From Leptodontidium sp. MPI-SDFR-AT-0119 (taxonomy: Eukaryota; Ascomycota; Leotiomycetes; Helotiales; Leptodontidiaceae), in contig JAHLEZ010000009.1 of assembly GCA_020726505.1 (NCBI GenBank), positions 2,170,001-2,234,000 on the forward strand: 64,000 nt of DNA. The letters run 5' to 3'. A program made the position numbers and the translations under genes. The notes under the pieces were generated by a model. The model ran no database searches. It saw only the letters and a program-made list of their open reading frames with translations, and had not been told where the DNA came from. This document shows positions 34,401 through 46,000 of this stretch, piece by piece (the stretch's first letter is position 1; every line of letters begins with the position of its first letter).

Positions 34401-37200
34401 CATACGGCTATAGAGCCTACCCTATAATCAAGGACCGAGAGGCTCTTTAACAAAAGAGAGCATTCAAAGTCAACTTAAGAGCGCACCTTGGATACCTGGT
34501 AGGATACGTCTCGTCTAATATATATAGGGTCTGGGTACCTCAATTACAGCGTGTAATAGTGACTTAAAACGTTGTTTTTAACGAATCCCTCTTTTATTCA
34601 GGCTCTTTAAACGTGGAGAGAGCGGTCGACTAGCCGCGCTTAATATTAAGAGATTTTACTAAAATGTTAAAAGAAGAGGAAGGACCCTAGGACGCTAGAA
34701 CCGATATAATCAATCGACTGAGCGCACTCGACATATTAGAATTAATAACAAGTACTACCTTAGAAAAGGAATAACTAAGCCAAGTAATAAGTTCTGTAGA
34801 AACTACTGAGTTTCTAATATCGGGGGTGCCACAGCCTTCGCTTAAGCTTTTAACTACGGGGTTAGAGTAACTAATACTACCCCTAGAAAAGTCAGGATTA
34901 ACAGAACTCGTTAGTAAAAACTCGGGGGTGAATTAACTAAAGAAGAGTACTAGACTTCTTACTCACGAGCACCCTAATTAGGTCTTAAAACGAGTCGACA
35001 AATTAAGACAGTTAGTGTCTTAGAGTATAACTAGGAGAGATGTCTTACGTAGCGTACTAAACTTTGAGAGAGATGTGGGAGCTAAGTGCTAATTAATACT
35101 ACAAGTTGTTATATTCTCTTAAGGGCTACACGACCGAGAGCGCGGTCTTAAGCGTCAGGGAGCACTTACTTAAGGTGTTAGCCCTAAGTAATCAGAAGCT
35201 CCGCCTTAAGTAATAGAGTATAAGGAGTATTTTAACTCGTTAGACTTAGGGGAAGAATTAAGTATAGAGTAATACTTACTACTTCCGGCCTTAATTAATA
35301 ATAACTTACTTAAACCTCTACAGAGGAAGAGGGTAAAAGATCGAGTAACTAGCGACGGTCGAAAGACTTAAGTTAGTAGTAAGATAACGAAACCGAATCG
35401 AAGCGTTTACACAGCAACTATTAGAGAGCTAATTACGGAATCGTTGAACCCGTCGAGTAACCGTGAGTATTTAGAGGACTTTCTAGGGACCTTTTGGCCT
35501 AGTTAAGAACTAGTGCGAAGAGACGGGAAAGACTTAAGCGCAGTCTACGCTATTATCTCAGCGTCTGTTCTTAAAAATGTCGAAATTCGATAACCGGTTA
35601 ATCTCCTACGAATACACCAATCTTAATTACTAAAGGACCTATTGAATTAGAGAGACCTCAAGGATTACCCTCTAGGAGAGCACTTCCGAGCCGACGTAAT
35701 TAAGGAAATCACTAACTTAGAGTCGCGCAACTACTAGAGAGTCGTCAAATAAAGCTTCGCCACTGAATAACTAATACTATTGAAATAGGTATTTCACGCT
35801 AAGGTCGATTCTTTAGGGTATTTGACTAAGTGTCGCTCGCGAGTTGTTGTTAGAGGGGATTTATAACCCGAAACGTCAATTCTTTTAATATATGCGGCCA
35901 CCTTAGCTGCTTGTTCTTTTAGGACCGCTATAGTAATAGTAGCTTAATTTGATTTAAAGATGATCTAATTTAATATTATTAACGCCTTTATTAACGCCAA
36001 ACGAAGCGAATCGAGTGCTCGCGTACGTTATTACTTACTAGACGGATTTAAACAAGACGGCATAATAGTAGAGGTTGATTGTGTACTTTATAGACTCAGA
36101 GACTCGCTAGTATTATAGTACGGAGACTTTACTGGAACCTTATTAAAGTTAGGGTTGATCCCCTACAAGGAGGAGCCTTGTATCTTTATAAACGAGCAAC
36201 GCTTAGTCTTTATTATCTTTTATATCGACGATATCCAAGTGTTATACTACACTTTAGCCCTTAAAGACGCTTAACCTATAATTAAAGGTTTATGTATAGT
36301 ATATGAGCTTACTAGAGGTGAACTAATAGAGTAGTTTTTAAGTGTTTATATTATTAGAGATCGTCAAGTGAAGACTATTTCTTTAGTACACGACACTTAT
36401 ATTAAAAAGGTTACTCTGTGATTTGACTTAGTAAATGGAAATTGCCTAAGTACTTTACTACCTTAAGTTGAGCTACTAAAGAATCAAGGGCAAGTAACCC
36501 TAGCTTAAATTAAGGAGTATTAAGAGAAGGTTGGCTTAGTACTTTACACGGTAATTATATTGCGCGTAGACGTTACGTTTGCAGCTTTAAGACTTTCTCA
36601 CTTCTTGACTAACCCCTCTTTAAAGTACCTTGCGGCAGTTAATTAGACTATTTGTTACTTCTTCGGAACCCGATTTTTGGCGATCACTTATAGTTACAAG
36701 CTACGTGACTCTCAGCTTATTATAGCTTTAGATGTTTTATTTGCAGACGATCTCGATACTAGGCGCTCTTTTAATAGTTATATTGTGATACTTTTTGGAG
36801 GTTTGATCTTATAGAGAGCGGCCTTATAAGATATAGTCACTACTTTAATTACACAGGCTGAGCTTTTAGGCGTTAAGCGCACGGCTAAGGAGATTATAGC
36901 TTTGTAGCGTTTTTTTCGGGAGCTACGTCTTAAGTTAGGGGAAATTTAGAGGATCTTTTGTGACAATTAGTAAACGATACGGTTAATCGTTAGGGAAAAT
37001 CAGCGCATCTCTACTAAGCTACGCCACGTTAATATTTAAAATATGTAATTACGTTAGGAGTTTTAAAAGGGCACTTTTTTAGTCGAATATTTACTTACGG
37101 GTTATATGCCCGCTAATAGACTTATAAAGAACCTCTCTCGACAGAAATTTGAGAATTTTGTTGTTCTTATTAACTTAGTGGATGTTCGTGCTTAATTAGA
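31455..37200 (+). pseudogene. copia B Gag-Pol remains
   Basis: The region is RIP-saturated; only short frames stay open, the longest at 32999-33391. That piece holds the protease (ESTLFNNGAVTYLVN, with N where the catalytic D of DSGA/DNGA should be). Near 33650-33720 the GAG-pre-integrase motif HLRAGHLRKEALENLV follows, with a stop in place of Trp. The RT is near 35940-36240 (FNIINAFINAKRSESSARV, then FYIDDIQ), and RNase H near 36740-37200, ending in ENQRISTKLRHVNI. Domain order is copia type: protease, integrase, RT, RNase H. Non-functional. Confidence 0.85.
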
Positions 37201-37509
37201 GTAACTTACTGTAGAGCCCTCGCTTTAAAGTAGGTCTTTATACACGTTCTTTACCTTTCCTTTGTTATAAGGGTAGTTTAACTGTGAGCTTACCTTGTGA
37301 ATATATAATGTATTTTCTTATGTATTTGTTATTCCTTTGTAAATTCTCTTACTGTTTTATTTACTTAGAGAGTAATTAAGCTCGGGGGTGAAATTCACGG
37401 CATTTAAAAGATTTAATTGCTCTTAATAGTTATTCGATTCTACAGTAAAAAAGTAGCGTAAGAAAGTAGTTATAAGGGGACACTTAGTTGTTTAGAGGTT
37501 CCTAAGCCT

Positions 37510-37514
37510 CGCCG
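37510..37514. repeat. Gypsy A target-site duplication, left copy (CGCCG)
   Basis: Repeated exactly at 43900-43904, directly outside the two LTRs. Confidence 0.93.
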
Positions 37515-37791
37515 TGTTACGGTATGGAAGTCACGGGTTAGGGGGGCAGATGAATGTCGCATATGATGTCGCATATGATGTCGCATATGCGACCTAGTAG
37601 GCCTAATCAGGACTAGCGCGCATCCTTTGATTTCTCCATGTATAAAGACAGGAACCAGAGCCAGCTACGCAGCTCTTCTTTCCTCGTCTTTTCTACTCGA
37701 TACTTAGCGTAACCTTAGGCCCAAATACAAGAGACTTGAGACTGCGTTGCTTGCAACCAGCTGTCGTATCAACCTGAGGCTAGCCGTAACA
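37515..37791 (+). repeat. Gypsy A 5' LTR
   Basis: Inside are three tandem copies of ATGTCGCATATG (37553-37590), palindromic CATATG cores, and a CATGTATAAAGACAGG stretch near 37637 that fits a TATA box. Confidence 0.95.
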
Positions 37792-38033
37792 TTAGAAAAG
37801 ACCATTTCCCCTGCCGCTGCGAAGCGTAATATCAACCCAACTAGTTACCCCTGTGTCGCTGCTTGCAGCATACAGCCAACTAGTTGCCTTACCTACCTAG
37901 TAGGTGCCTTCTAGTCAAACCGTTGATTAGAGTGTCTCTGGAACAAGCCAGAAAACCCCTTGTGTCGCCGCTGCCGTCTTAGCGCGTCACTGCCCTACTA
38001 CTCGCTGGCACGAATGCCAAATTACGAAATCAT

Positions 38034-39343
38034 ATGTCAAATCAACAATTACCACTACTACCCCCGTCTCCCCCTCGTCGGCGAAGCTCTAGAGAAAGAA
38101 GCGCTCCTTTGCGACTAGGCTTTACTAATACTCTTACACCTTTAGTCGAAACTCTTACGGAAGAGTCCGATTCCGACTCTAAGACCGAACCCCGGCGCAT
38201 CTTCGACGCATCGCCAGAGTCTATCGCTATCATGGAAGACCTTACCCCCGCTCAGCAGGCAAAGGTAGATTAACTGATTAAGGACTCCGTTAAATCTGCC
38301 GTTGCCGCGGCTGTCACACAAGCCCTCACCCAATATGCCATCGATAACCCCCGCCAAAAGACTCGCACTCCCTCCCCTTCTCACGACCGATTAGTGCGTG
38401 CTCTTACGGCGGACCTCCAGCCAATCGCCGGCTATTACCTCCCTCGCATCGATCCCTCTGTCGCCCCCGTTGATGCCAACAAAGTCGAGTATCCCCGCCT
38501 CGCCTTTACCGACCATAAAGGAGATGTCGAATACGACGCTTGGAAGATGGATATGAAGCTTTTCTTAGAGGAGTATTCTGGAAATTTTCGCTCCGGTAAA
38601 GCTCAAGTCAACGCTTACTTTAAGTGCACCGGAGGAGAGGCTAAGACTATCATCCTTCAGCACATGGACCCTGACTTCGCCGGTGTCTTCGACAGCGCCG
38701 CTGACGTGTTGAAGGCTTTAGACCAGCGATTCTTTGACCACAACCGGGTACAGGCCGCCCGTGCGAAATACAACCGCCTTGTTATGGGCACCATGACATA
38801 CAACGAGTTCCGTATCAAGTTCACTAACTACGCTACTACTGGAAAAATTGCACGTAGCCGCTGGTTTGAGGACGTATGCGAGAAAGTCTCAGCTGACTTG
38901 AAGCGTGACCTCCGCATCGAGAAGTACAAGATGAATGGAGACTACGCCACCTTAGACGAATTCCTCGCTATCGCCGATCGAGAATCTCGCAACATTACCG
39001 CCGAAGAGAGCCTGGCTATTCGCAAGTAGGTAGCCCCCGCTGTTACGTTTGAGCCCTCCCGAGGACGACTGTCTAGTATCCTGAAGAAGGACAGCGGGCA
39101 CCGAACCCCTCCCCGCTCTCCTTCCCCTGCTACTGTGCCTTATCGACTAACTTCGCCGGCCCTTCGCCCAGCAACCCCCGTCGTCCCGCCAGCTAGCACT
39201 TCGTGTTTGGAATGCAAGAGCCCCGACTACTGGGTTGCCGACTGTCCCGTCGCCCGCAAACAGAAGGAGCTGAGTCGAAAGATCGCCGCTGTTGCAATTG
39301 AGGACGACCTCTCTTCAGACGAGCTGTCAAAAAACTACTAGGC
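38034..39343 (+). pseudogene. Gypsy A gag, with stops
   Basis: It starts MSNQQLPLLPPSPPRRRSSR at 38034. A TAA at 38272 ends the first piece; the same phase resumes and reads through ADLQPIAGYYLPRI and a capsid-like helical region (LALKFGD type folds are not assigned) to TAG at 39027. The zinc knuckle near 39205-39250 reads CLECKSPDYWVADC, with Tyr where the metal-binding His is normally found (CAC to TAC), again a CpA to TpA change. The gag ends SDELSKNY at TAG 39341. Stops probably replace Gln or Trp codons. It would not give a working capsid protein. Confidence 0.8.
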
Positions 39344-39399
39344 CGTGGCAAAGACTCGCATTACGGCATAGGCCATGATATGTGGAAGGACTTGGGTTT

Positions 39400-42300
39400 C
39401 GACTTTCGCTCTCTTATTAGCGGAAAGTAATTTCTAACTAGAATTAAACTAGCTAGGAATGGAAACTACATTAACTCAACTGCGCATATTGATGGTGGAG
39501 TAAATATCTTTAGTGCTATCCGAACGACGGTAGCATTTCAACTCTCTAAACTCTTTAACGTCTCCTTTCTTACACTTCCTACGCCTATTATCCCTACAGG
39601 CTATAACGGCAAGCCTGGTGCTCCAATTACGTCGGTGATCCTCCTGACAATGACAGTTAATTGCCGGCGAATCAACTTCCCTTTCTTAGTAACGGACCTG
39701 GGGAGCACCGACGTCCTGATTGGACGTAAGTTCCTTGAGTACTACGACCTAAAGCTCGACTACGCCAAAGGCAAGAACCGCATCCACTGGCCAGAGGATA
39801 TGCCAATTACGCCGTACTTCGACAAGCGTCTCCTCGTCCAGCTGCCGAAGCTCCACTTAACCACGCAAATCGACTACTAGCTAGACGCTGAGCGTAGGGA
39901 CCAGCTAATAGCTTAGGAGGAACTAGCCACGGTTAGCCCCTTACCCCTAAAGGAGAAGAAGAAGAGTAAGCCTCAAAGCGACACACTACCTTCTAGGCGA
40001 CTCTCTAGTTTTATGCGGGACCTACGCCGGTGTCTCCAGAAGATGGAGAGCGCTCTCCTAGATTCTGAGCCTAGCGCGCATTTCGCCAAGGATTCAGAGA
40101 CTAGCGCGCATTTCGCCAAGCCTTCTAACCTACTAAGAGCCTCCGAAACCAGAGTCGATATTAGCCTTATTTCGGCTAACGCGATGGACTACTTTTACTT
40201 GGGAAGACGTCGAAAGCCACGCTCTAAGTATGTCTAAGGTAGTACGACCTTTATTACCTCTATAGCAGAGATTAATGCCGAGATCGCACGACGGGCTATA
40301 GAGGTAGAGCTAGCCGGCTTAAACGACGGCCTTTCACTAGAACAAAGCCGGGAAGCTAAGTATCAGTCTAACGAAGATATAGTCCAGGAGAAGCTACCTC
40401 CTCAATACAAGGAGTTTAAGTCCCTCTTCTCAAAGAGAGCCTCCGACGAGCTACCAAACTATCGACCAAGCACCGACCACCGGATTGAGCTGGACGCCGG
40501 AAACAACCTCTCGTTTAAGCCTCTCCGACGAATGACAGACGAACAGCTTACGGAGACTAAGCGGTATATCATCGATAACTTTTATAAAGGATTCATCGAG
40601 CCCTCAAGTACACCGTATGCAGCACCAATTCTCTTCGCCAAGAAAGCCGACGGTAGTCTTCGATTATGCGTCGACTTCCGGAAGCTAAATGCTATATCAA
40701 AGAAGGACTTATACCCGATCCCGTTAATCGACGAGATGATAGCACGAATTTCTAAGGCTAAGATCTTCACGAAGCTTGATATTCAGCAAGCTTTCCACCG
40801 CATCCGCATGTCAGCTAACTCTAAAGACTACACTACGTTTCGCACTCGTTATAGCACGTACAAGTATAAGGTGCTGCCCTTTGGACTAACAAATGGACCG
40901 GCTACTTTTCAGCGTTTTATTAATGAAATCCTTATAGAGCACTTAGACGACTTCTACTCAGCATACATAGACGACATCCTGATTTACTCGGACTCCCCTG
41001 AGGAGCATAAACTACACGTTAAGAGGGTTATGACGATTCTTCAAAACCACGGCTTACAGGCTAATATTAGGAAGTCTGAATTTGGAGTTACTAGGACTAA
41101 GTTTCTAGGCTTTATTATCGGCGTGGACGGAATAGAGGTCGACCTTGAGAAAGTCTCAGTAATTAATAATTAGTAATATACAAAGAACGTACGAGGCGTG
41201 TAAAGCTACCTCGGGTTCTGCAACTTCTACCGACGATTTATCAAGGACTACAGTTCCATCTGCCGCCCGCTAACCCGCCTCACTAGTAAAGACGTTCCTT
41301 TTGACTTTGACGACAAATGCCGAACGGCGTAGGAAACTCTCCGGACAGCCCTTAAGTCAGCGCCGGTGCTTCGCTACTACGACGCCTTTCGCTAAACACG
41401 CTTAGAGACTGACTCGTCCGATGGCGTAGCCGCCGGGGTACTCTCACAGCTTCAGGACGATGGACTTTTTCACCCCGTCGGTTACTTTTCGAAGACAATA
41501 GTAGATACAGAGCTAAACTACCCTATCTACGACAAAGAGATGCTGGCGATTTTCCGGTCATTCAAGCAATATAAGCCGGAGTTACTAGGTGCCCAGAAGT
41601 CAGTTCATGTGTACACAGATCATAAGGCCTTAGAGTACTTTATGACGACTAAGGATCTTAATACTAGGCAAGCACGATAGGCGGAGTTCTTTGCTAAGTT
41701 CCATTTTACGATTATGTACCGCACCGGAGTCACTAATACAATCGCCGATACTCTCTCTCGCCGCGATTAGGACCTTACTCCATTAGAAGCTCGCAAGCGC
41801 GTATTACGGAGTCAGCAGTTGATTCCCGACGACAAAATTGACCCCCGCATACGCCAAGAAATCGATGCTCCGGCTATCGACCTTATGGACGATGTAGAAT
41901 CCTATGTCACTACAGAGCTCTGCCCTATTAAGGCAAATAGAGAGGTTATAGGCCCAAAAGAGCCACCGCTAGGGAATTACTAAGTACTCGACGGCGAAGC
42001 GCCAGACCCGGCATCCGTGGTAGCATACGATATTAAGGGCTATAATATTATCGACTAAGTCATAGATGCAAACAAGGTTTCCGATTCGCTAGAGCCTCTT
42101 CGCCAGAAAGCTAGAGATCACCACTTAGACTACGAGCTGACTCAAGGAAAGCTTTATTTCCAAGGTCGTTTAAAAGTGCCGATGGAGCCTCCAGAGTTAC
42201 GTACTTCCTTGATTCGTCACGTGCACGCCTAGCCTTTAGTCGCGCATGCCGGAATTAGTAAGATAAGAGTAATACTAGGAACTAAGTACTATTAAAATGG

Positions 42301-43610
42301 ACTCGCAACCGACGTTGCTCGATACGTTGCTAATTGCAGCTGCTCCCGTATGAAGGCCCGTAGAGACAAGACTCCTGGCCTCTTGCACCCGCTACCTATT
42401 CCGGCTAGGCCATACTAACACCTGACAATGGACTTTACGGAACTCCCTTTAGATAAAGTAGGCTACGACGCTGCGTTTGTAGTTATAGACAGGTTAGCTA
42501 AGAAGCCCCTGTCCCTACCATGCCATAAGACGATTACAGCAAAGCAAATGGCCGAGCTGTTCCTTACCTATTAGTCGCGACACTTTGGTATGCCAGATTC
42601 TATTGTGTCCGACAGAGGACCTCAGTTTGTCTCGAGTTTCTGGAGGGAGTACTGCCGAATCCTTGGTACTAAGGTCAAGCTCACTACGGCATATAACCCA
42701 AACGTTGATGGCCAGACGGAAGTCATAAACTAATACATCAAGCAGCGACTACGTCTATTCTACACGTATTACTAAGACAACTGGAGCTCTCTCCTGCCAA
42801 TCATGGACATAGCTCAGCTAACTCTGCCTCACGAATCGCTCGGTAATATCTCGCCCTTTCAAGTGCTTAATGGGTATGAGCCACGCACCTCTTTTGATAT
42901 GTATAACCCCGATCCCCCACAGTCAGCTACGGAAAGACTGAATAGGGACGATGCTGTTAAAGTTACAACTAGAATGTAAGACGTAATAGACTTTGCTAAG
43001 TCATCTCTCTAATCGCAGCAAGACAAAATGAAACGACTAGCCGACCGAAGCCGCCGAGAGGTTGATTGGGAAGTAGGCGATACAGTCCTAATCGATACAC
43101 GGAACTGGAAAATGGATAGGCCTTCGCGGAAGCTATCTAACAAGTGGTATGGACCGGTTAAAGTCTTGAGGAAAGTCGGAGAGAGCTAGGAAGTGGAGTT
43201 ACCTGAAGATTGGCAAATACACCCCGTCTTCCATTCGCACTCGCTGCGCAAGCACGTCGCCGACCCCCTGCCTAGACAAGCCCGTCAAGCGCCAGCGCCA
43301 ATTCAGCTATTGCCTGAGCAAGACGAATAGGAGATTGAGGCAATACTAGGCTCAAAGCTAGTAAGCTCAAAGCTCAAGTATCGTATTAAGTGGCTAGGCG
43401 CCGACGAAGACCTAGAGTGGTACCCATGCTCGGATGCTATGACCGCACCTCACCTAATCAAGGCGTTTCACCTGCGCAACCCTCAGGCTAAAGGACCTCC
43501 TAGAGCTCTACCTAAATGGCTAGAGGCATATAATGCTAGCATCGACGATTACAGCGACTTAGAGGACGACCGAGTTATGCCTGTAACTGCGAGGACGCAG
43601 TTTCTCGGAG
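39400..43610 (+). pseudogene. Gypsy A pol: protease, RT, RNase H, integrase, chromo-like end
   Basis: Protease: IDGGVNIFSA near 39490, then LVTDLGSTDVLIGRKFLE near 39690. RT: open at 40532-41173 with LRLCVDFRKLNAISKKD, TKLDIQQAFHRIRM, VLPFGLTNGPATFQRF and the catalytic YIDDILIYS near 40965. RNase H follows ([17 protein letters not shown] near 41407; [11 protein letters not shown] near 41615). Integrase: a zinc-binding HVHA...H...C...C region near 42220-42350, MDFTELPLD near 42427, SDRGPQF near 42610 and GQTEV near 42712. The C-terminus (43360-43500) reads KWLGADEDLEWYPCSDA, chromodomain-like. TAG or TAA codons occur between and within domains, mostly at expected Trp and Gln. A G-run before the 3' LTR (43609-43618) is the polypurine tract. 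Confidence 0.88.
40061..40120 (+). repeat. Two tandem 30-base units in gypsy A pol
   Basis: The units at 40061-40090 and 40091-40120 differ at two positions and each encodes DSE(P/T)SAHFAK. They lie between protease and RT. Confidence 0.85.
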
Positions 43611-43622
43611 GGGGGGGGGTAG

Positions 43623-43899
43623 TGTTACGGTATGGAAGTCACGGGTTAGGGGGGCAGATGAATGTCGCATATGATGTCGCATATGATGTCGCATATGCGA
43701 CCTAGTAGGCCTAATCAGGACTAGCGCGCATCCTTTGATTTCTCCATGTATAAAGACAGGAACCAGAGCCAGCTACGCAGCTCTTCTTTCCTCGTCTTTT
43801 CTACTCGATACTTAGCGTAACCTTAGGCCCAAATACAAGAGACTTGAGACTGCGTTGCTTGCAACCAGCTGTCGTATCAACCTGAGGCTAGCCGTAACA
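43623..43899 (+). repeat. Gypsy A 3' LTR
   Basis: Identical to 37515-37791 by my base-by-base reading. Confidence 0.95.
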
Positions 43900-43904
43900 C
43901 GCCG
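43900..43904. repeat. Gypsy A target-site duplication, right copy (CGCCG)
   Basis: Exact partner of 37510-37514. Confidence 0.93.
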
Positions 43905-43922
43905 AATACAAAAACGAGTAAC

Positions 43923-44834
43923 TTATATAATTAGAAGGCCTAAAACTTCCCGAATTAAGTCACTTAACGTACTAGTAATTACCCTAACAAGCTCCTTAAC
44001 CCGAGTAGCTTGAGCTTCCTGCTCTAGTGTGAGAGTAACTCCAGGAGGCTTATTAGCTACTATAGCCCGGAAAGCAGCGAGACTAGGAGTAACACCAGCG
44101 ACGAACGCACTAACTCCACCAGTAGCTATAGCAGAAGCAGTAGTAGTAGGAGAAGCCGGAGTTGCTCCCTGAGGAGTCTCCTTACTACCCTCTGACTCCA
44201 AAGAGGTCTTAACGTAGAGAGCAGCCGTGGCTATACCTAAAGCACGACTAACAGAACTAGTTGCTTTATTAGTAGTTCCACTAGTAATAACTTGACTCTT
44301 AAGGGCCGTAAAAACAGGAGCTTTTAAGTGCTCTAATTCCTAAAAAGTCAGTAATTATGTGCTAAAAAAGAATAACTAAGGAATTTACCTTCTCACTTGC
44401 GTTATTTAAGAGCGTAGTATAGTACACTAGGAAAGGAGCCTAGGCAGTAACGGGAGTAACCTTGCAGGAGTGGCCCGAGGCGTACGCAAAGTAACGAGTA
44501 CCTTGTCTAATTATATTAAAGCACTCTCTAATACTCTTGGTTTAAAGGGCGCTATTAATGTAGCCCAAACAAACAACTAAACACTCAACTCCCTTAATAC
44601 GAGGAGCGCGAGCACGAGCCGGAGCCTAAGCAACCGCAGCAGCTCTCTTTAGAGCAGGAGCAGCCTTTAGAGCCTTCTTGGCTTCCTTCTTCTTCTTCGC
44701 CTATTACAATTAGTAATACTTAAATTAATACACAGCTTTAAGATCGACGATCAACTTAATTTAATTTAATAACTTACAATAACAGCTAAACAATTAGCCT
44801 TGACGGCCTTGGTAGAGCGCTTTGATACACCTAT
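43923..44834 (-). pseudogene. Antisense spliced gene in copia B, basic Cys-containing protein
   Basis: On the minus strand three exons keep one frame: 44834-44778 (19 codons; the first reads ATA GGT, probably ATG before mutation), 44700-44389 (104 codons) and 44339-43923 (138 codons plus stop). Intron 1 (44777-44701) starts gtaagt, has TACTAAT and ends tag; intron 2 (44388-44340) starts gtaaat, has TACTGAC and ends tag. The protein begins with Lys/Arg-rich sequence (KRSTKAVKA, then AKKKKEAKKALKAAPALKRA), then cysteines in VECLVVC, IREC and GHSCK, then an Ala/Thr/Ser-rich part and a helical end (VRVITSTLSDLIREVL). Three in-frame TAG/TAA codons stand at likely Gln positions. It lies between Pol and the 3' LTR, the same place and direction as the antisense gene of copia A, but I see no clear sequence similarity apart from the Cys cluster. 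Confidence 0.72.
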
Positions 44835-45107
44835 AGTATTAGTTAATTAATTTGTTAATTAATTAATTGGTTAATTGTGATTAGTTGATTAATTGGTAGA
44901 TCGAAATGTCGATCTGTATGTGTTGTAAAGAGGTTACAAGATTAAGAATCGAGTGGGGAATACGCCACTTTAAATAAAACGGTTGTTTGCTTAACTTGGT
45001 GGTACAGGTATAATTAGTGGCCTAATAGTTTGCTTTTGATGTTGCTCTCGCTTAGCGCAGCCAACCACAATACTAGTGGCTTACTATTGTCACTTGGCTG
45101 GGGGGTG
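44835..45107. other. copia B 3' non-coding region with polypurine tract
   Basis: A TTAATTAATT-type simple repeat lies near 44840-44875. GGCTGGGGGG directly before the 3' LTR (45097-45105) fits the plus-strand primer. It would also hold the promoter of the antisense gene. Confidence 0.6.
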
Positions 45108-45292
45108 TGTCGTGCAGGCACGGGCTAACGCTCGGTTAGTTGTGCGCTATGTTAGTTTTAGATTCTGCTAGCGTATACCGCTTTCAGGAGAATAACGTGT
45201 TCCCCTGAATTCCTTATGTATTCTAGACAACAATTAAGCACTTCAATTCTCCCTACGTTGATCGCAAGGCTCTACTCTACTTCTGCACCACA
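45108..45292 (+). repeat. 3' LTR of copia B
   Basis: It has the same 185-base length as the 5' LTR, starting TGTCGTGCAGGCACGG and ending CACCACA, followed by the duplication ATTAG. It is less mutated than the 5' copy. Confidence 0.92.
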
Positions 45293-45559
45293 ATTAGTGA
45301 ATATTTTTAGAAACTTTTTGTTTGTAAAATCCTTAATAAATATAATACAGCCTATAAGCCAAAAAATAGTGTTAGAATATTAGCTCTTATAAGTTTATTT
45401 AAACATTTTTATTTTTTATTATTATTTTAAAACCAAAAATTTATTTATTTATTATTTATTATATATATAGAGTTATTATATAAGAATTAATAATTATAAT
45501 AAATATTTAGGTATTTAAAGAATAAGATTGCTTAGTCATTAGCGTAGTTAGTCTTATAT

Positions 45560-46000
45560 TACAATCATAAAGCAATATCTTCTTGTCAAATATTTCTTCT
45601 TTTTTAAATATCGCTTTTTATAAAGCACTTTTATAACTGCTGAGCTAGTTACCGCGCTAGTAAATAAATACAAAATCTAACCAATCAAACTAATTCGTCT
45701 CTCTCCTACTCCACTATTCCTTCTAGGACTATATTAAACTCTTTCATCATAGTCTCCGAAATAGTCCTATGGCCGCTTTGTTTCTTAATACACTAAGCGG
45801 CTTGTTTGACGCTAAGCCCTTTTCGGTAAGCATCTATAAAGCGAGAAGCTCTATTATAGTACCTTCGTAGCGTATTAAGGGGACAGGAATCTAAAGCTTT
45901 AAAGTAAGCTTCTCTAGCCTAATAAATATTTCTTCTCGCTTAATTGCCAAGCTAGAACTTTACTTAAATAATTGATTTTTAAATTTCAACATTTTTAAAA
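45560..46000 (-). pseudogene. Helix-rich transposase-like remnant of the outer element
   Basis: The minus strand reads about 100 codons with stops at probable Trp and Gln positions. Recognisable words are LDSCPLNTLRRYYNRASRF and KKQSGHRTISETMMKEFN. The pattern resembles an N-terminal domain common in fungal DNA-transposon proteins, but I cannot name the family with certainty. Confidence 0.4.

Larger units (their letters stand above)
37515..43899 (+). mobile_element. Ty3/gypsy element A with identical LTRs
   Basis: It has 277-base LTRs at 37515-37791 and 43623-43899, both starting TGTTACGG and ending CCGTAACA, flanked by CGCCG duplications. By my reading the LTRs are identical, so insertion is recent. 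The internal part still has normal base composition but carries many in-frame TAG and TAA codons, so it is lightly RIP-mutated or was copied from a mutated parent. It is the innermost level of the nest in the split HET gene. Confidence 0.95.
31257..45292 (+). mobile_element. Ty1/copia element B (RIP-degraded), itself split by gypsy A
   Basis: Two 185-base LTRs (31257-31441 and 45108-45292) are flanked by the 5-base duplication ATTAG (31252-31256 and 45293-45297). The internal region holds Gag-Pol remains up to about 37200, then, after gypsy A, an antisense spliced gene and a polypurine tract before the 3' LTR. The LTRs differ at 13 sites by my count, all transitions, which fits RIP rather than neutral decay. 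Confidence 0.92.

Noticed and set aside
38272..43330. Stop codons in gypsy A read as recoding or an altered genetic code
   Set aside because: Neighbouring intact genes use the normal code, and the stops sit at Gln and Trp positions with CpA to TpA changes, which RIP explains.
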